Of a stretch of DNA of 13,522 nt, positions 7,406-12,812 are shown one piece after another. The position numbers and the translations under genes were made by a program. Below the pieces are notes generated by a model. The model was not told where the DNA came from and did not search any database. It worked only from the letters and a program-made list of their open reading frames with translations. Each line of letters opens with the position of its first letter. The stretch's first letter is position 1. Origin of the DNA: Metarhizobium sp039808465 (lineage in GTDB: Bacteria; Pseudomonadota; Alphaproteobacteria; Rhizobiales; Rhizobiaceae); NCBI GenBank assembly GCA_039808465.1, contig JBDHTA010000115.1:1-13522 (forward strand), given 5' to 3'.

Positions 7406-7439
7406 CATCCGACAGCGCGATGCGCCCTCGGATGGTTTT
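7406..7439 (+). terminator. Terminator-like hairpin in the ffh leader (possible attenuator)
   Basis: CATCCGA (7406-7412) pairs with TCGGATG (7428-7434). Inside it, GCGC (7415-7418) pairs with GCGC (7422-7425) across a GAT loop, with a 2x2 internal loop between the helices. The hairpin is followed by G and TTTT (7436-7439). The short T-run makes it at best a weak terminator. It could attenuate ffh transcription or end a short leader RNA of about 95 bases. Confidence 0.3.
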
Positions 7440-7476
7440 CGGCTTTGCGCCTTGTTTTCCGCCCGCGTCATACCGA

Positions 7477-7497
7477 CGTTTCCGGTTTCCGGAAACG
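7477..7497 (+). promoter_or_regulatory. Hairpin directly upstream of the ffh ribosome binding site
   Basis: CGTTTCCGG (7477-7485) pairs perfectly with CCGGAAACG (7489-7497) over a TTT loop. The AAGGA of ffh begins 4 bases later (7501-7505). No T-run follows, so this is not a terminator. Its position suggests a possible effect on ffh translation or mRNA stability, which is inference. Confidence 0.35.
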
Positions 7498-7512
7498 AAG
7501 AAGGAAGAGCCG

Positions 7513-9066
7513 ATGTTTGAGAACCTGCAAGAGCGCCTTGGGTCCATCCTCAACGGATTGACCGGCCGTGGCGCGCTGTCGGAAGCCGATGTCGCCGCCG
7601 CCTTGCGCGAGGTTCGCCGCGCCCTGCTGGAAGCCGACGTCGCGCTCGAAGTCGTGCGCTCCTTCACCGAGCGCGTGCGTGAGAAGGCCGTCGGCGCCGA
7701 GGTGCTGAAATCGATCAAGCCCGGCCAGATGGTCGTCAAGATCGTCCATGACGAGCTGGTGGAAATGCTGGGCTCGGAAGGGTCGAGCGTCGACCTGAAT
7801 GCGCCCGCCCCCGTCGTCATCATGATGGTCGGCCTTCAGGGTTCCGGTAAAACCACCACCACCGCCAAGATTGCCAAGCGCCTGACGTGCCGTGACCGGA
7901 AAAAGGTGCTGATGGCCTCGCTCGACACGCGCCGCCCGGCCGCGCAGGAGCAGCTTCGCCAGCTCGGCGCGCAGACCGGCGTCGATACGCTGCCGGTCAT
8001 CGCGGGCCAGTCGCCGACCGATATCGCTGCGCGCGCCGTGCAGGCGGCGAAGCTCGGCGGCCATGACGTCGTCATTCTCGACACCGCGGGCCGCACGCAT
8101 ATCGACGAGCCGCTCATGGTCGAGATGGCGGATATCAAGAAGAAGTCGAATCCGCATGAAATCCTGCTGGTCGCGGATAGCCTGACCGGTCAGGACGCCG
8201 TCAACCTCGCCCGCAATTTCGATGAGCGCGTCGGCATCACCGGCCTCGTGCTGACCCGAATGGACGGCGATGGCCGTGGCGGCGCCGCCCTTTCCATGCG
8301 CGCCGTCACCGGCAAGCCGATCAAGCTGATCGGCGTCGGCGAAAAGATGGACGAGATGGAGGAATTCCATCCCCGCCGCATCGCCGACCGCATTCTCGGC
8401 ATGGGCGACATCGTTTCGCTGGTGGAAAAGGCCGCCGAAACCATCGACGCCGAAAAGGCGAAGGCCATGGCCGAGAAGATGGCCAAGGGCAAGTTCGACC
8501 TCAACGACCTCGCCGATCAGTTGCAGCAGATGCAGAAGATGGGCGGCATGGGCGGCATCATGGGCCTGATGCCCGGCATGAGCGGCATGAAGGACAAGCT
8601 CGCCGCCGCCGGTCTCAACGACAAGCTGTTCGGCCGCCAGCTCGCCATCATCTCCTCGATGACCAAGGCGGAGCGCGCCAATCCCGACCTGCTCAAGCAC
8701 AGCCGCAAGAAGCGCATCGCGGCCGGTTCCGGCACGGATGCCGCCGAGATCAACAAGCTGCTCAAGATGCATCGCGGCATGGCCGACATGATGAAAGCCA
8801 TGGGCGGCAAGGGCAAGGGCGGCATGATGAAGCAGATGATGGGCGGCCTTGCCAGCAAGATGGGGCTGGGCGGCGGCATGGGCGGCATGCCGGATCTGTC
8901 GAAGATGGATCCGAAGCAGCTCGAAGCCTTGCAGAAGCAGGCGGAAGCCGCCGGTCTCAAGCCGGGCGGATTGCCCAATCTCGGCGGCGGCATGCCGGGG
9001 CTTGGCGGCAAGCTGCCGGGGCTTGGCGGTTTCCCGGGCCTTCCCGGCCTGCCGAAGAAGAAGTGA
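7513..9066 (+). CDS. ffh: Signal recognition particle protein Ffh (SRP54 homologue)
   Basis: Ffh is the cytosolic SRP GTPase. It binds 4.5S RNA and signal peptides of nascent membrane and secreted proteins and docks on FtsY. In the 517-residue product the N domain (~1-90) precedes the G domain, with GLQGSGKTT (107-115), DTRRPAA (138-144), DTAGR (190-194), TRMDGDGRGG (248-257) and GVGEKMDEMEEF (274-285). The Met-rich M domain (~330-435) contains SRKKRIAAGSGT (397-408), the RNA-binding helix-turn-helix region. A Gly/Met/Pro/Leu tail follows (~440-517). The ATG at 7513 has AAGGA 7 bases upstream; an open extension to 7420 lacks family sequence. No 4.5S RNA gene is in the window. Confidence 0.97.
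   Translation: MFENLQERLGSILNGLTGRGALSEADVAAALREVRRALLEADVALEVVRSFTERVREKAVGAEVLKSIKPGQMVVKIVHDELVEMLGSEGSSVDLNAPAPVVIMMVGLQGSGKTTTTAKIAKRLTCRDRKKVLMASLDTRRPAAQEQLRQLGAQTGVDTLPVIAGQSPTDIAARAVQAAKLGGHDVVILDTAGRTHIDEPLMVEMADIKKKSNPHEILLVADSLTGQDAVNLARNFDERVGITGLVLTRMDGDGRGGAALSMRAVTGKPIKLIGVGEKMDEMEEFHPRRIADRILGMGDIVSLVEKAAETIDAEKAKAMAEKMAKGKFDLNDLADQLQQMQKMGGMGGIMGLMPGMSGMKDKLAAAGLNDKLFGRQLAIISSMTKAERANPDLLKHSRKKRIAAGSGTDAAEINKLLKMHRGMADMMKAMGGKGKGGMMKQMMGGLASKMGLGGGMGGMPDLSKMDPKQLEALQKQAEAAGLKPGGLPNLGGGMPGLGGKLPGLGGFPGLPGLPKKK
8993..9029 (+). repeat. Short tandem repeat in the 3' end of ffh
   Basis: The 16-base unit TGCCGGGGCTTGGCGG occurs at 8993-9008 and again at 9014-9029, a 21-base period that keeps the reading frame. 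It encodes repeated PGLGG units in the C-terminal tail of Ffh, followed by a related FPGLPGL stretch. The tail may therefore vary in length between strains. Confidence 0.6.
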
Positions 9067-9079
9067 GGGAGGGGCGCTG

Positions 9080-9400
9080 ATGGTCGACCCGAAAATCAAG
9101 GAAGAATTGAGCGGCTATCGCCAGTCGATCGACAATATCGACGCCGCTCTCGTGCATATGCTGGCCGAGCGTTTCCGCTGCACCAAGGCGGTGGGCGTAC
9201 TCAAGGCCAAGCATGATCTGCCGCCGGCCGATCCGGCGCGCGAGGAATACCAGATCGAACGTCTTCGCCGTCTGGCCAGGGACGCGCATCTGGACCCGGA
9301 TTTCGCCGAGAAGTTCCTGAACTTCATCATCAAGGAAGTCATCCGGCATCATGAAGCCATTGCCGCCGAACACGGCGGCGCAACCGAAAAGACCGCCTGA
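9080..9400 (+). CDS. Monofunctional chorismate mutase, AroQ class
   Basis: The enzyme converts chorismate to prephenate, the branch point to phenylalanine and tyrosine. The 106-residue all-helical protein aligns without gaps to the E. coli P-protein mutase domain, as recalled. R14, R31, K42, D51, R54 and E55 match R11, R28, K39, D48, R51 and E52. The position of E. coli Gln88 is His91 here. No prephenate dehydratase or dehydrogenase domain is attached. AGGGAGGGG just upstream supports the ATG at 9080, 13 bases after ffh, and TGA is followed in frame by TAG. From memory, rhizobial genomes carry such a gene between ffh and rpsP, sometimes labelled pheA. I leave the symbol empty because naming is inconsistent. 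Confidence 0.9.
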   Translation: MVDPKIKEELSGYRQSIDNIDAALVHMLAERFRCTKAVGVLKAKHDLPPADPAREEYQIERLRRLARDAHLDPDFAEKFLNFIIKEVIRHHEAIAAEHGGATEKTA

Positions 9401-9435
9401 TAGCGGCCTGAACCAAACCCTTAAGGAGTAAACCC

Positions 9436-9789
9436 ATGTCCCTGAAGATTCGTCTCGCCCGTGGCGGTTCCAAGAAGCGCCCCTACTACCACATCGTCGT
9501 TGCCGACGCCCGCAGCCCGCGCGACGGCCGTTTCCTGGAGAAGATCGGCTCCTGGAACCCGATGCTCGGCAAGGAAGACGCCAAGCGCATCGAGCTGAAC
9601 GCCGAGCGCATCAAGCACTGGCTGGACAACGGCGCGCAGCCGACCGACCGCGTCCTGCGCTTCCTGAACGATGCCGGCCTTGCCAAGCGCGACGCCCGCA
9701 GCAATCCGGATAAGGGCAAGCCCGGCAAGAAGGCGCAGGAACGCGCCGCCGAGAAGGCCCAGAAGGCCGCCGACGCCGCTGCCGAATAA
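9436..9789 (+). CDS. rpsP: 30S ribosomal protein S16
   Basis: S16 binds 16S rRNA in the body of the small subunit and helps its assembly. The 117-residue protein begins MSLKIRLARGGSKKRPYYHI, the canonical S16 N-terminus, with the core ending near residue 82. A further ~35 residues (from about NPDKGKPGKKAQ) form a Lys/Ala/Glu-rich tail absent from E. coli S16 (82 residues). TAAGGAG at 9422-9428 is a strong ribosome binding site 7 bases before the ATG. It lies 35 bases after chorismate mutase and is followed by a strong terminator-like hairpin, which suggests that rpsP is expressed above the downstream rimM-trmD pair. Confidence 0.98.
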   Translation: MSLKIRLARGGSKKRPYYHIVVADARSPRDGRFLEKIGSWNPMLGKEDAKRIELNAERIKHWLDNGAQPTDRVLRFLNDAGLAKRDARSNPDKGKPGKKAQERAAEKAQKAADAAAE

Positions 9790-9814
9790 GGTTTCCGGCC
9801 TGTCGATATTTCTT

Positions 9815-9848
9815 ACGGGCGGCATTTCAATGCCGCCCGTTTTCGTTT
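9815..9848 (+). terminator. Intrinsic terminator-like hairpin between rpsP and rimM
   Basis: ACGGGCGGCAT (9815-9825) and ATGCCGCCCGT (9830-9840) form a perfect 11-bp stem with a TTCA loop, followed by T-rich sequence (TTTCGTTT after the stem's final T). The T-run is broken by CG, so partial read-through is plausible. It lies 25 bases after the rpsP stop and about 60 bases before rimM. That would lower rimM-trmD transcription relative to rpsP. Confidence 0.75.
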
Positions 9849-9902
9849 CCATTTGCTGCCGCTTCGGATTAAGAAACCCGCGAGATGCGCGAGAGAGGCC
9901 CG

Positions 9903-10451
9903 ATGAGCAAGCTTGAAAATCCCGTCCTGATGGCATCGGTCGGCGCGGCGCAGGGGTTGCGCGGCGAAGTGCGCGTCAAGGCCTTCACCGCCGATCCGAT
10001 GGCGCTCGGCGATTACGGCCATCTGCACACGCTCGACGGGCGCAGCTTCGAGATCCTCGATATCCGCGAGGCCAAGAATGTCGTCGTCGTGCGCTTTCGC
10101 GGCATCAACGACCGCAATGCCGCGGAAGCCCTGAACGGGCTGGAACTCTATATCGACCGCGACAACCTGCCCGACGACGAGCTGGACGAGGACGAATTCT
10201 TCTATGCCGATCTCGAAGGGCTGGAAGCCGTCGATGGCGAGGGCAAGAGCTATGGCACCGTCAGCGCCGTCTTCGATTTCGGCGCGGGCGATCTGCTGGA
10301 GTTGAAGGGGCCGGGCCGCCGTCCGGTGCTCATTCCCTTCTCGGAAGCCGCCGTGCTGGAAATCGATCTCGAAGGCGGCACGCTGCTGATCGATCCCTTT
10401 GCCGCCGGTCTCATCGACACGCCCGACGACGACAAGCCGTCATCGTCATGA
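9903..10451 (+). CDS. rimM: Ribosome maturation factor RimM
   Basis: RimM binds S19 and the 30S head during late small-subunit maturation. The 182-residue product has the N-terminal RimM domain with AAQGLRGEVRVK (15-26), a linker with DEFFYADLEGL (97-107), and the C-terminal PRC-barrel half with FGAGDLLEL (126-134) and LIPF (143-146). The ATG at 9903, giving MSKLENPVLMAS, matches the expected N-terminus. An ATG at 9885 adds six residues (MRERGP) and has no better Shine-Dalgarno. AGAGG precedes 9903 by only 4 bases, so the start is likely but not certain. Its TGA overlaps the trmD ATG (ATGA at 10448-10451), indicating coupled translation. Confidence 0.94.
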   Translation: MSKLENPVLMASVGAAQGLRGEVRVKAFTADPMALGDYGHLHTLDGRSFEILDIREAKNVVVVRFRGINDRNAAEALNGLELYIDRDNLPDDELDEDEFFYADLEGLEAVDGEGKSYGTVSAVFDFGAGDLLELKGPGRRPVLIPFSEAAVLEIDLEGGTLLIDPFAAGLIDTPDDDKPSSS

Positions 10452-11164
10452 GCGGCGACAGCGAAAAGCAGCCGTTCACGGCCACCATCCTGACGCTCTA
10501 CCCGGAGATGTTTCCCGGCCATCTCGGCCTGTCTCTGGCGGGCAAGGCCAGGGAGCGCGGCGATTGGCGGCTGGAGACGGTGCAGATCCGTGATTTCGCC
10601 ACCGACCGGCACCGCACCGTCGACGATACGCCCGCGGGCGGCGGCGCGGGCATGGTGCTGAAGCCCGACGTGCTGGCCCGCGCCATCGACAGCGTGTCCG
10701 CCGATGACGGCCGTCCGCGCCTCCTGATGAGCCCGCGTGGAAAGCCGCTGACGCAGGAAAAGGTGCGCTCGCTGGCGGCGGGCGAGGGCGTTGTGATCGT
10801 CTGCGGGCGCTTCGAGGGCGTCGACCAGCGGGTGATCGAGGCGCGGGGCCTCGAAGAAGTCTCCATCGGCGATTACATCCTCTCCGGCGGCGAGCCCGCG
10901 GCGCTGATCCTGCTCGACGCCATCGTGCGCATCCTGCCGGGCGTGATGGGCAACGATCTCTCCGGCGTGCATGAGAGTTTTGAAGGCGGGCTGCTGGAAC
11001 ATCCGCATTACACCCGCCCGCAGCTTTTCGAGGGCCGCGACATTCCGGCGGTGCTGACCTCGGGCAACCATGCCGCCATCGCCCGCTGGCGGGAGGAGGA
11101 GGCGCGCAGGCTGACCGCCGAGCGCAGGCCGGATCTCTTGAGAAAATCTCCCGAAAAGGGGTGA
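10448..11164 (+). CDS. trmD: tRNA (guanine37-N1)-methyltransferase TrmD
   Basis: TrmD is a trefoil-knot SPOUT enzyme that makes m1G37 in tRNAs with G36 and so prevents frameshifting. The 238-residue product carries VDDTPAGGGAGMV (58-70), MSPRGKPL (94-101), CGRFEGVD (119-126), SIGDYILSGGE (139-149) and LEHPHYTRP (173-181). Arg151 matches E. coli catalytic Arg154. The position of E. coli Asp169 (in EDSF, as recalled) is Glu166 here (HESF), a conservative change. The protein is shorter at the C-terminus than E. coli TrmD (255). It is translationally coupled to rimM. Its stop codon lies inside the candidate -35 of the rplS promoter. Confidence 0.97.
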   Translation: MSGDSEKQPFTATILTLYPEMFPGHLGLSLAGKARERGDWRLETVQIRDFATDRHRTVDDTPAGGGAGMVLKPDVLARAIDSVSADDGRPRLLMSPRGKPLTQEKVRSLAAGEGVVIVCGRFEGVDQRVIEARGLEEVSIGDYILSGGEPAALILLDAIVRILPGVMGNDLSGVHESFEGGLLEHPHYTRPQLFEGRDIPAVLTSGNHAAIARWREEEARRLTAERRPDLLRKSPEKG

Positions 11165-11189
11165 CAAGACGGCGTTCCTGTTGTATAGG
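11161..11189 (+). promoter_or_regulatory. Candidate rplS promoter overlapping the trmD stop codon
   Basis: GTGACA (11161-11166) and TATAGG (11184-11189) are separated by exactly 17 bases. The -35 matches TTGACA at 5 of 6 positions and contains the trmD TGA; the -10 matches TATAAT at 4 of 6. Initiation near 11196 would give a leader of about 140 bases for rplS. Together with the terminator after rpsP, it would let L19 be made independently of the low-abundance RimM and TrmD. It is a sequence-pattern inference. Confidence 0.5.
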
Positions 11190-11195
11190 CCCGCA

Positions 11196-11335
11196 CGGAA
11201 TTCGGGGTATCCCGTCGACCCGCAATCAAAGGACATGCGAATCCGCTTCGCCCGCAAGGGCAGGTTTCCCGGCTTTGCCCCAAGGAAACCGGCTGGCGCT
11301 CTGGCTGTTCGAGAAGAACTGAAAAGGTTGAACCG
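11196..11335 (+). promoter_or_regulatory. Structured leader of rplS (possible autoregulatory element)
   Basis: The ~140-base leader can form several short hairpins. CGGG (11203-11206) pairs with CCCG (11211-11214). GCCC (11250-11253) pairs with GGGC (11258-11261) around GCAA, a GNRA-type tetraloop. GGTTTCC (11263-11269) pairs with GGAAACC (11284-11290), with GGC/GCC (11271-11273/11277-11279) nested inside. An alternative GCGAA/TTCGC stem (11237-11241/11247-11251) competes with the GCAA hairpin. AAAAGG (11322-11327) is the rplS ribosome binding site. Ribosomal protein genes are often controlled by such leaders, but I do not recognise a known motif. Confidence 0.35.
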
Positions 11336-11339
11336 ATGA
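11235..11339 (+). CDS. Possible 34-codon leader ORF coupled to rplS
   Basis: An ATG at 11235 opens a 34-codon frame whose TGA (11337-11339) overlaps the rplS ATG (11336-11338) as ATGA. The predicted peptide starts MRIRFARKG and is very basic, with 8 Arg, 3 Lys and only 2 Glu. AAAGGA ends 1 base before the ATG, which is too close for an efficient Shine-Dalgarno, and a frame of this length is not rare in GC-rich DNA. It may be chance, or a leader peptide coupling to rplS translation. Confidence 0.2.
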   Translation: MRIRFARKGRFPGFAPRKPAGALAVREELKRLNR

Positions 11340-11851
11340 ACATCATCCAGCAGCTTGAGGCCGAACAGGCCGCCAAGATCGAAGCCCAGCGCACCCTGCC
11401 GGAATTTTCCGCAGGCGACACCGTCCGCGTCAACGTGCGCGTGAAGGAAGGCAACCGTACCCGCGTTCAGGCCTATGAAGGCGTTTGCATCGCCCGCTCC
11501 GGCGGCGGCATCAACGAAAGCTTCACCGTCCGCAAGATTTCCTACGGCGAAGGCGTCGAGCGCGTATTCCCGGTTTACTCGCCGCTGGTCGAAAGCGTCG
11601 ACGTCATCCGCCGCGGTAAGGTCCGCCGCGCCAAGCTGTACTACCTGCGCGACCGCCGCGGCAAGTCGGCCCGTATCGTTGAAGACACCGGCGTTCGCGC
11701 CCGCAAGCTCAACGAAGCCGAGCGCGCTGCCGCTGCTGCCGAGAAGGCCCGCATCGAAGCCGAGAAGGTGGCTGCCGCCCAGGCTCTCGCCGCTGAAAAG
11801 GCTGCTGCCGAAGCGGCTGCCGCTGCTGCTGCGGAAAACGCAGGCGAATAA
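11336..11851 (+). CDS. rplS: 50S ribosomal protein L19
   Basis: L19 sits at the 30S-50S interface and contributes to intersubunit bridges. Its 171 residues start MNIIQQLEAEQ. The core contains FSAGDTVRVNVRVKEGNRTR (24-43), YEGVCIARSGGGINESFTVRKI (47-68) and IRRGKVRRAKLYYLRDRRGKSARI (91-114). After about residue 122 comes a ~50-residue Ala/Glu/Lys tail, probably one long helix, absent from E. coli L19 (115 residues) but usual, as I recall, in rhizobial L19. AAAAGG lies 8 bases before the ATG. A strong terminator follows. Overlap with a possible leader ORF is noted separately. Confidence 0.98.
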   Translation: MNIIQQLEAEQAAKIEAQRTLPEFSAGDTVRVNVRVKEGNRTRVQAYEGVCIARSGGGINESFTVRKISYGEGVERVFPVYSPLVESVDVIRRGKVRRAKLYYLRDRRGKSARIVEDTGVRARKLNEAERAAAAAEKARIEAEKVAAAQALAAEKAAAEAAAAAAAENAGE

Positions 11852-11877
11852 GCATCCTGCCAGTCATGGCATGGTCG

Positions 11878-11904
11878 AAAGGCGGTCTTCGGGCCGCCTT
11901 TTTT
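11878..11904 (+). terminator. Strong intrinsic terminator after rplS
   Basis: AAAGGCGGTC (11878-11887) pairs with GGCCGCCTTT (11892-11901) in a 10-bp stem with one G-U pair, closed by the exceptionally stable C(UUCG)G tetraloop (11888-11891). A run of six T (11899-11904) follows. It lies 27 bases after the rplS stop and separates the ribosomal operon from the transporter genes. Confidence 0.88.
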
Positions 11905-11998
11905 CATGCGCGGGTTCCGCCGCCAGCGTCTGCGCCTTGCATCCGGTTCGGGAAGTGTGTCACTTAATCCGCAAGCCACAGCCTTTCAGGAGACCCCC

Positions 11999-12796
11999 AT
12001 GTCGTCGAGACGTTCCTTCCTTGCCGGTCTGACCGCGCTGATTCTCGCGCCCTTCACCGCCTTTGCCGCCGATCTGCCCGATCTTGGCGGCCGCGCGGTG
12101 GTCGTCGTCACGGAGAACGCCTATCCGCCGCTGCAATTCATCGATCCCAAGAGCGGCGAGGCGAAGGGCTGGGAATACGACGCGATGAACGAGATCGCCA
12201 GGCGCCTGAATTTCAAGGTCGAATACCAGAACACCTCCTGGGATGCGATGATCCAGGCCGTCTCCGACAACCAGTACAATATCGGCATGACCGGCATCAC
12301 CATCAAGGACGAGCGCAGGGAGAAGGTGGATTTCTCCGATCCCTATATGCGCTCGCAGCAGTTCATGCTGGTGCGCGGCGATGAAAGCCGTTTCACCGAC
12401 GCCAAGAGCTTCGCCGCCCTCAAGGATGGCCTGATCGGCGCGCAGCCGGGCACCTCGCCCTTCTACACCGCCGTTTATGAAATTCTCGACGGCAACGAGC
12501 AGAATCCGCGCATCAAGCTGATGGAAACGTTCGGCGCGACGGTGCAGGCGCTGAAGGCCGGTGACGTCGACCTGGTGCTGACCGACAGTGTTGCCGCCAA
12601 GGGCTATGTCGACAGTTCCAATGGCGGGCTGAAGGTGGTGGGCGAGCCGCTCGGCACCGAGGATTTCGGCTTCATCTTCCCGAAGGGCTCCGATCTCGTC
12701 GCCCCCGTCAACGCCGCCATCGCGGCGCTGAAGGCCGACGGCACGCTCGACGCGCTGAACAAGAAGTGGTTCCTCGACTACAAGATGGGCGAATGA
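11999..12796 (+). CDS. Periplasmic amino-acid-binding protein of an ABC transporter
   Basis: This is a cluster 3 (family 3) solute-binding protein that captures an amino acid in the periplasm for an ABC importer. The 265-residue precursor has a signal peptide (MSSRRSFLAG, hydrophobic core, cleavage expected after TAFA near residue 23-24). Family features are NAYPPLQFID (40-49), GWEYDAMNEIARRL (57-70), the carboxylate-binding Arg region TIKDERREKVDFSDPY (101-116), GTSPFY (151-156) and the amino-group-binding Asp in LVLTDS (D196). The substrate cannot be told from sequence. AGGAG lies 6 bases before the ATG at 11999; an open extension to 11906 crosses the terminator region and is rejected. The permease follows after 16 bases. 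Confidence 0.93.
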   Translation: MSSRRSFLAGLTALILAPFTAFAADLPDLGGRAVVVVTENAYPPLQFIDPKSGEAKGWEYDAMNEIARRLNFKVEYQNTSWDAMIQAVSDNQYNIGMTGITIKDERREKVDFSDPYMRSQQFMLVRGDESRFTDAKSFAALKDGLIGAQPGTSPFYTAVYEILDGNEQNPRIKLMETFGATVQALKAGDVDLVLTDSVAAKGYVDSSNGGLKVVGEPLGTEDFGFIFPKGSDLVAPVNAAIAALKADGTLDALNKKWFLDYKMGE

Positions 12797-12812
12797 TCCC
12801 GGTTGCCCTCTG

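Larger units (their letters stand above)
7222..7512. other. Divergent intergenic region between dapF and ffh
   Basis: These 291 bases separate two divergent housekeeping units and contain no convincing gene. On the + strand there are a candidate ffh promoter (7308-7336) and two hairpins in the inferred leader (7406-7434 and 7477-7497). On the - strand a TATAGG-like -10 (complement of 7248-7253) lies upstream of dapF, but no -35 is visible at a normal distance. A 78-codon open frame on the minus strand (7235-7471) has no ribosome binding site or recognisable content and is not called. Confidence 0.6.

Noticed and set aside
7235..7471. A 78-codon minus-strand frame between dapF and ffh
   Set aside because: No ribosome binding site, no recognisable content, and it overlaps the ffh promoter region.
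7337..7512. 4.5S SRP RNA gene in the ffh leader
   Set aside because: The conserved GGAA tetraloop and flanking helix 8 sequence (GGTCCGGAAGGAAGCAGCC-like) are absent.
7468..9099. A 543-codon open frame on the minus strand, antisense to ffh
   Set aside because: The plus strand encodes complete Ffh with all GTPase motifs; the antisense product is low-complexity His/Ala/Gly/Leu.
11937..11968. TTGCAT and CTTAAT/ACTTAA before the binding-protein gene as a promoter
   Set aside because: Spacing is 19-20 bases and both boxes are weak; the gene needs a promoter here but the exact site cannot be supported.
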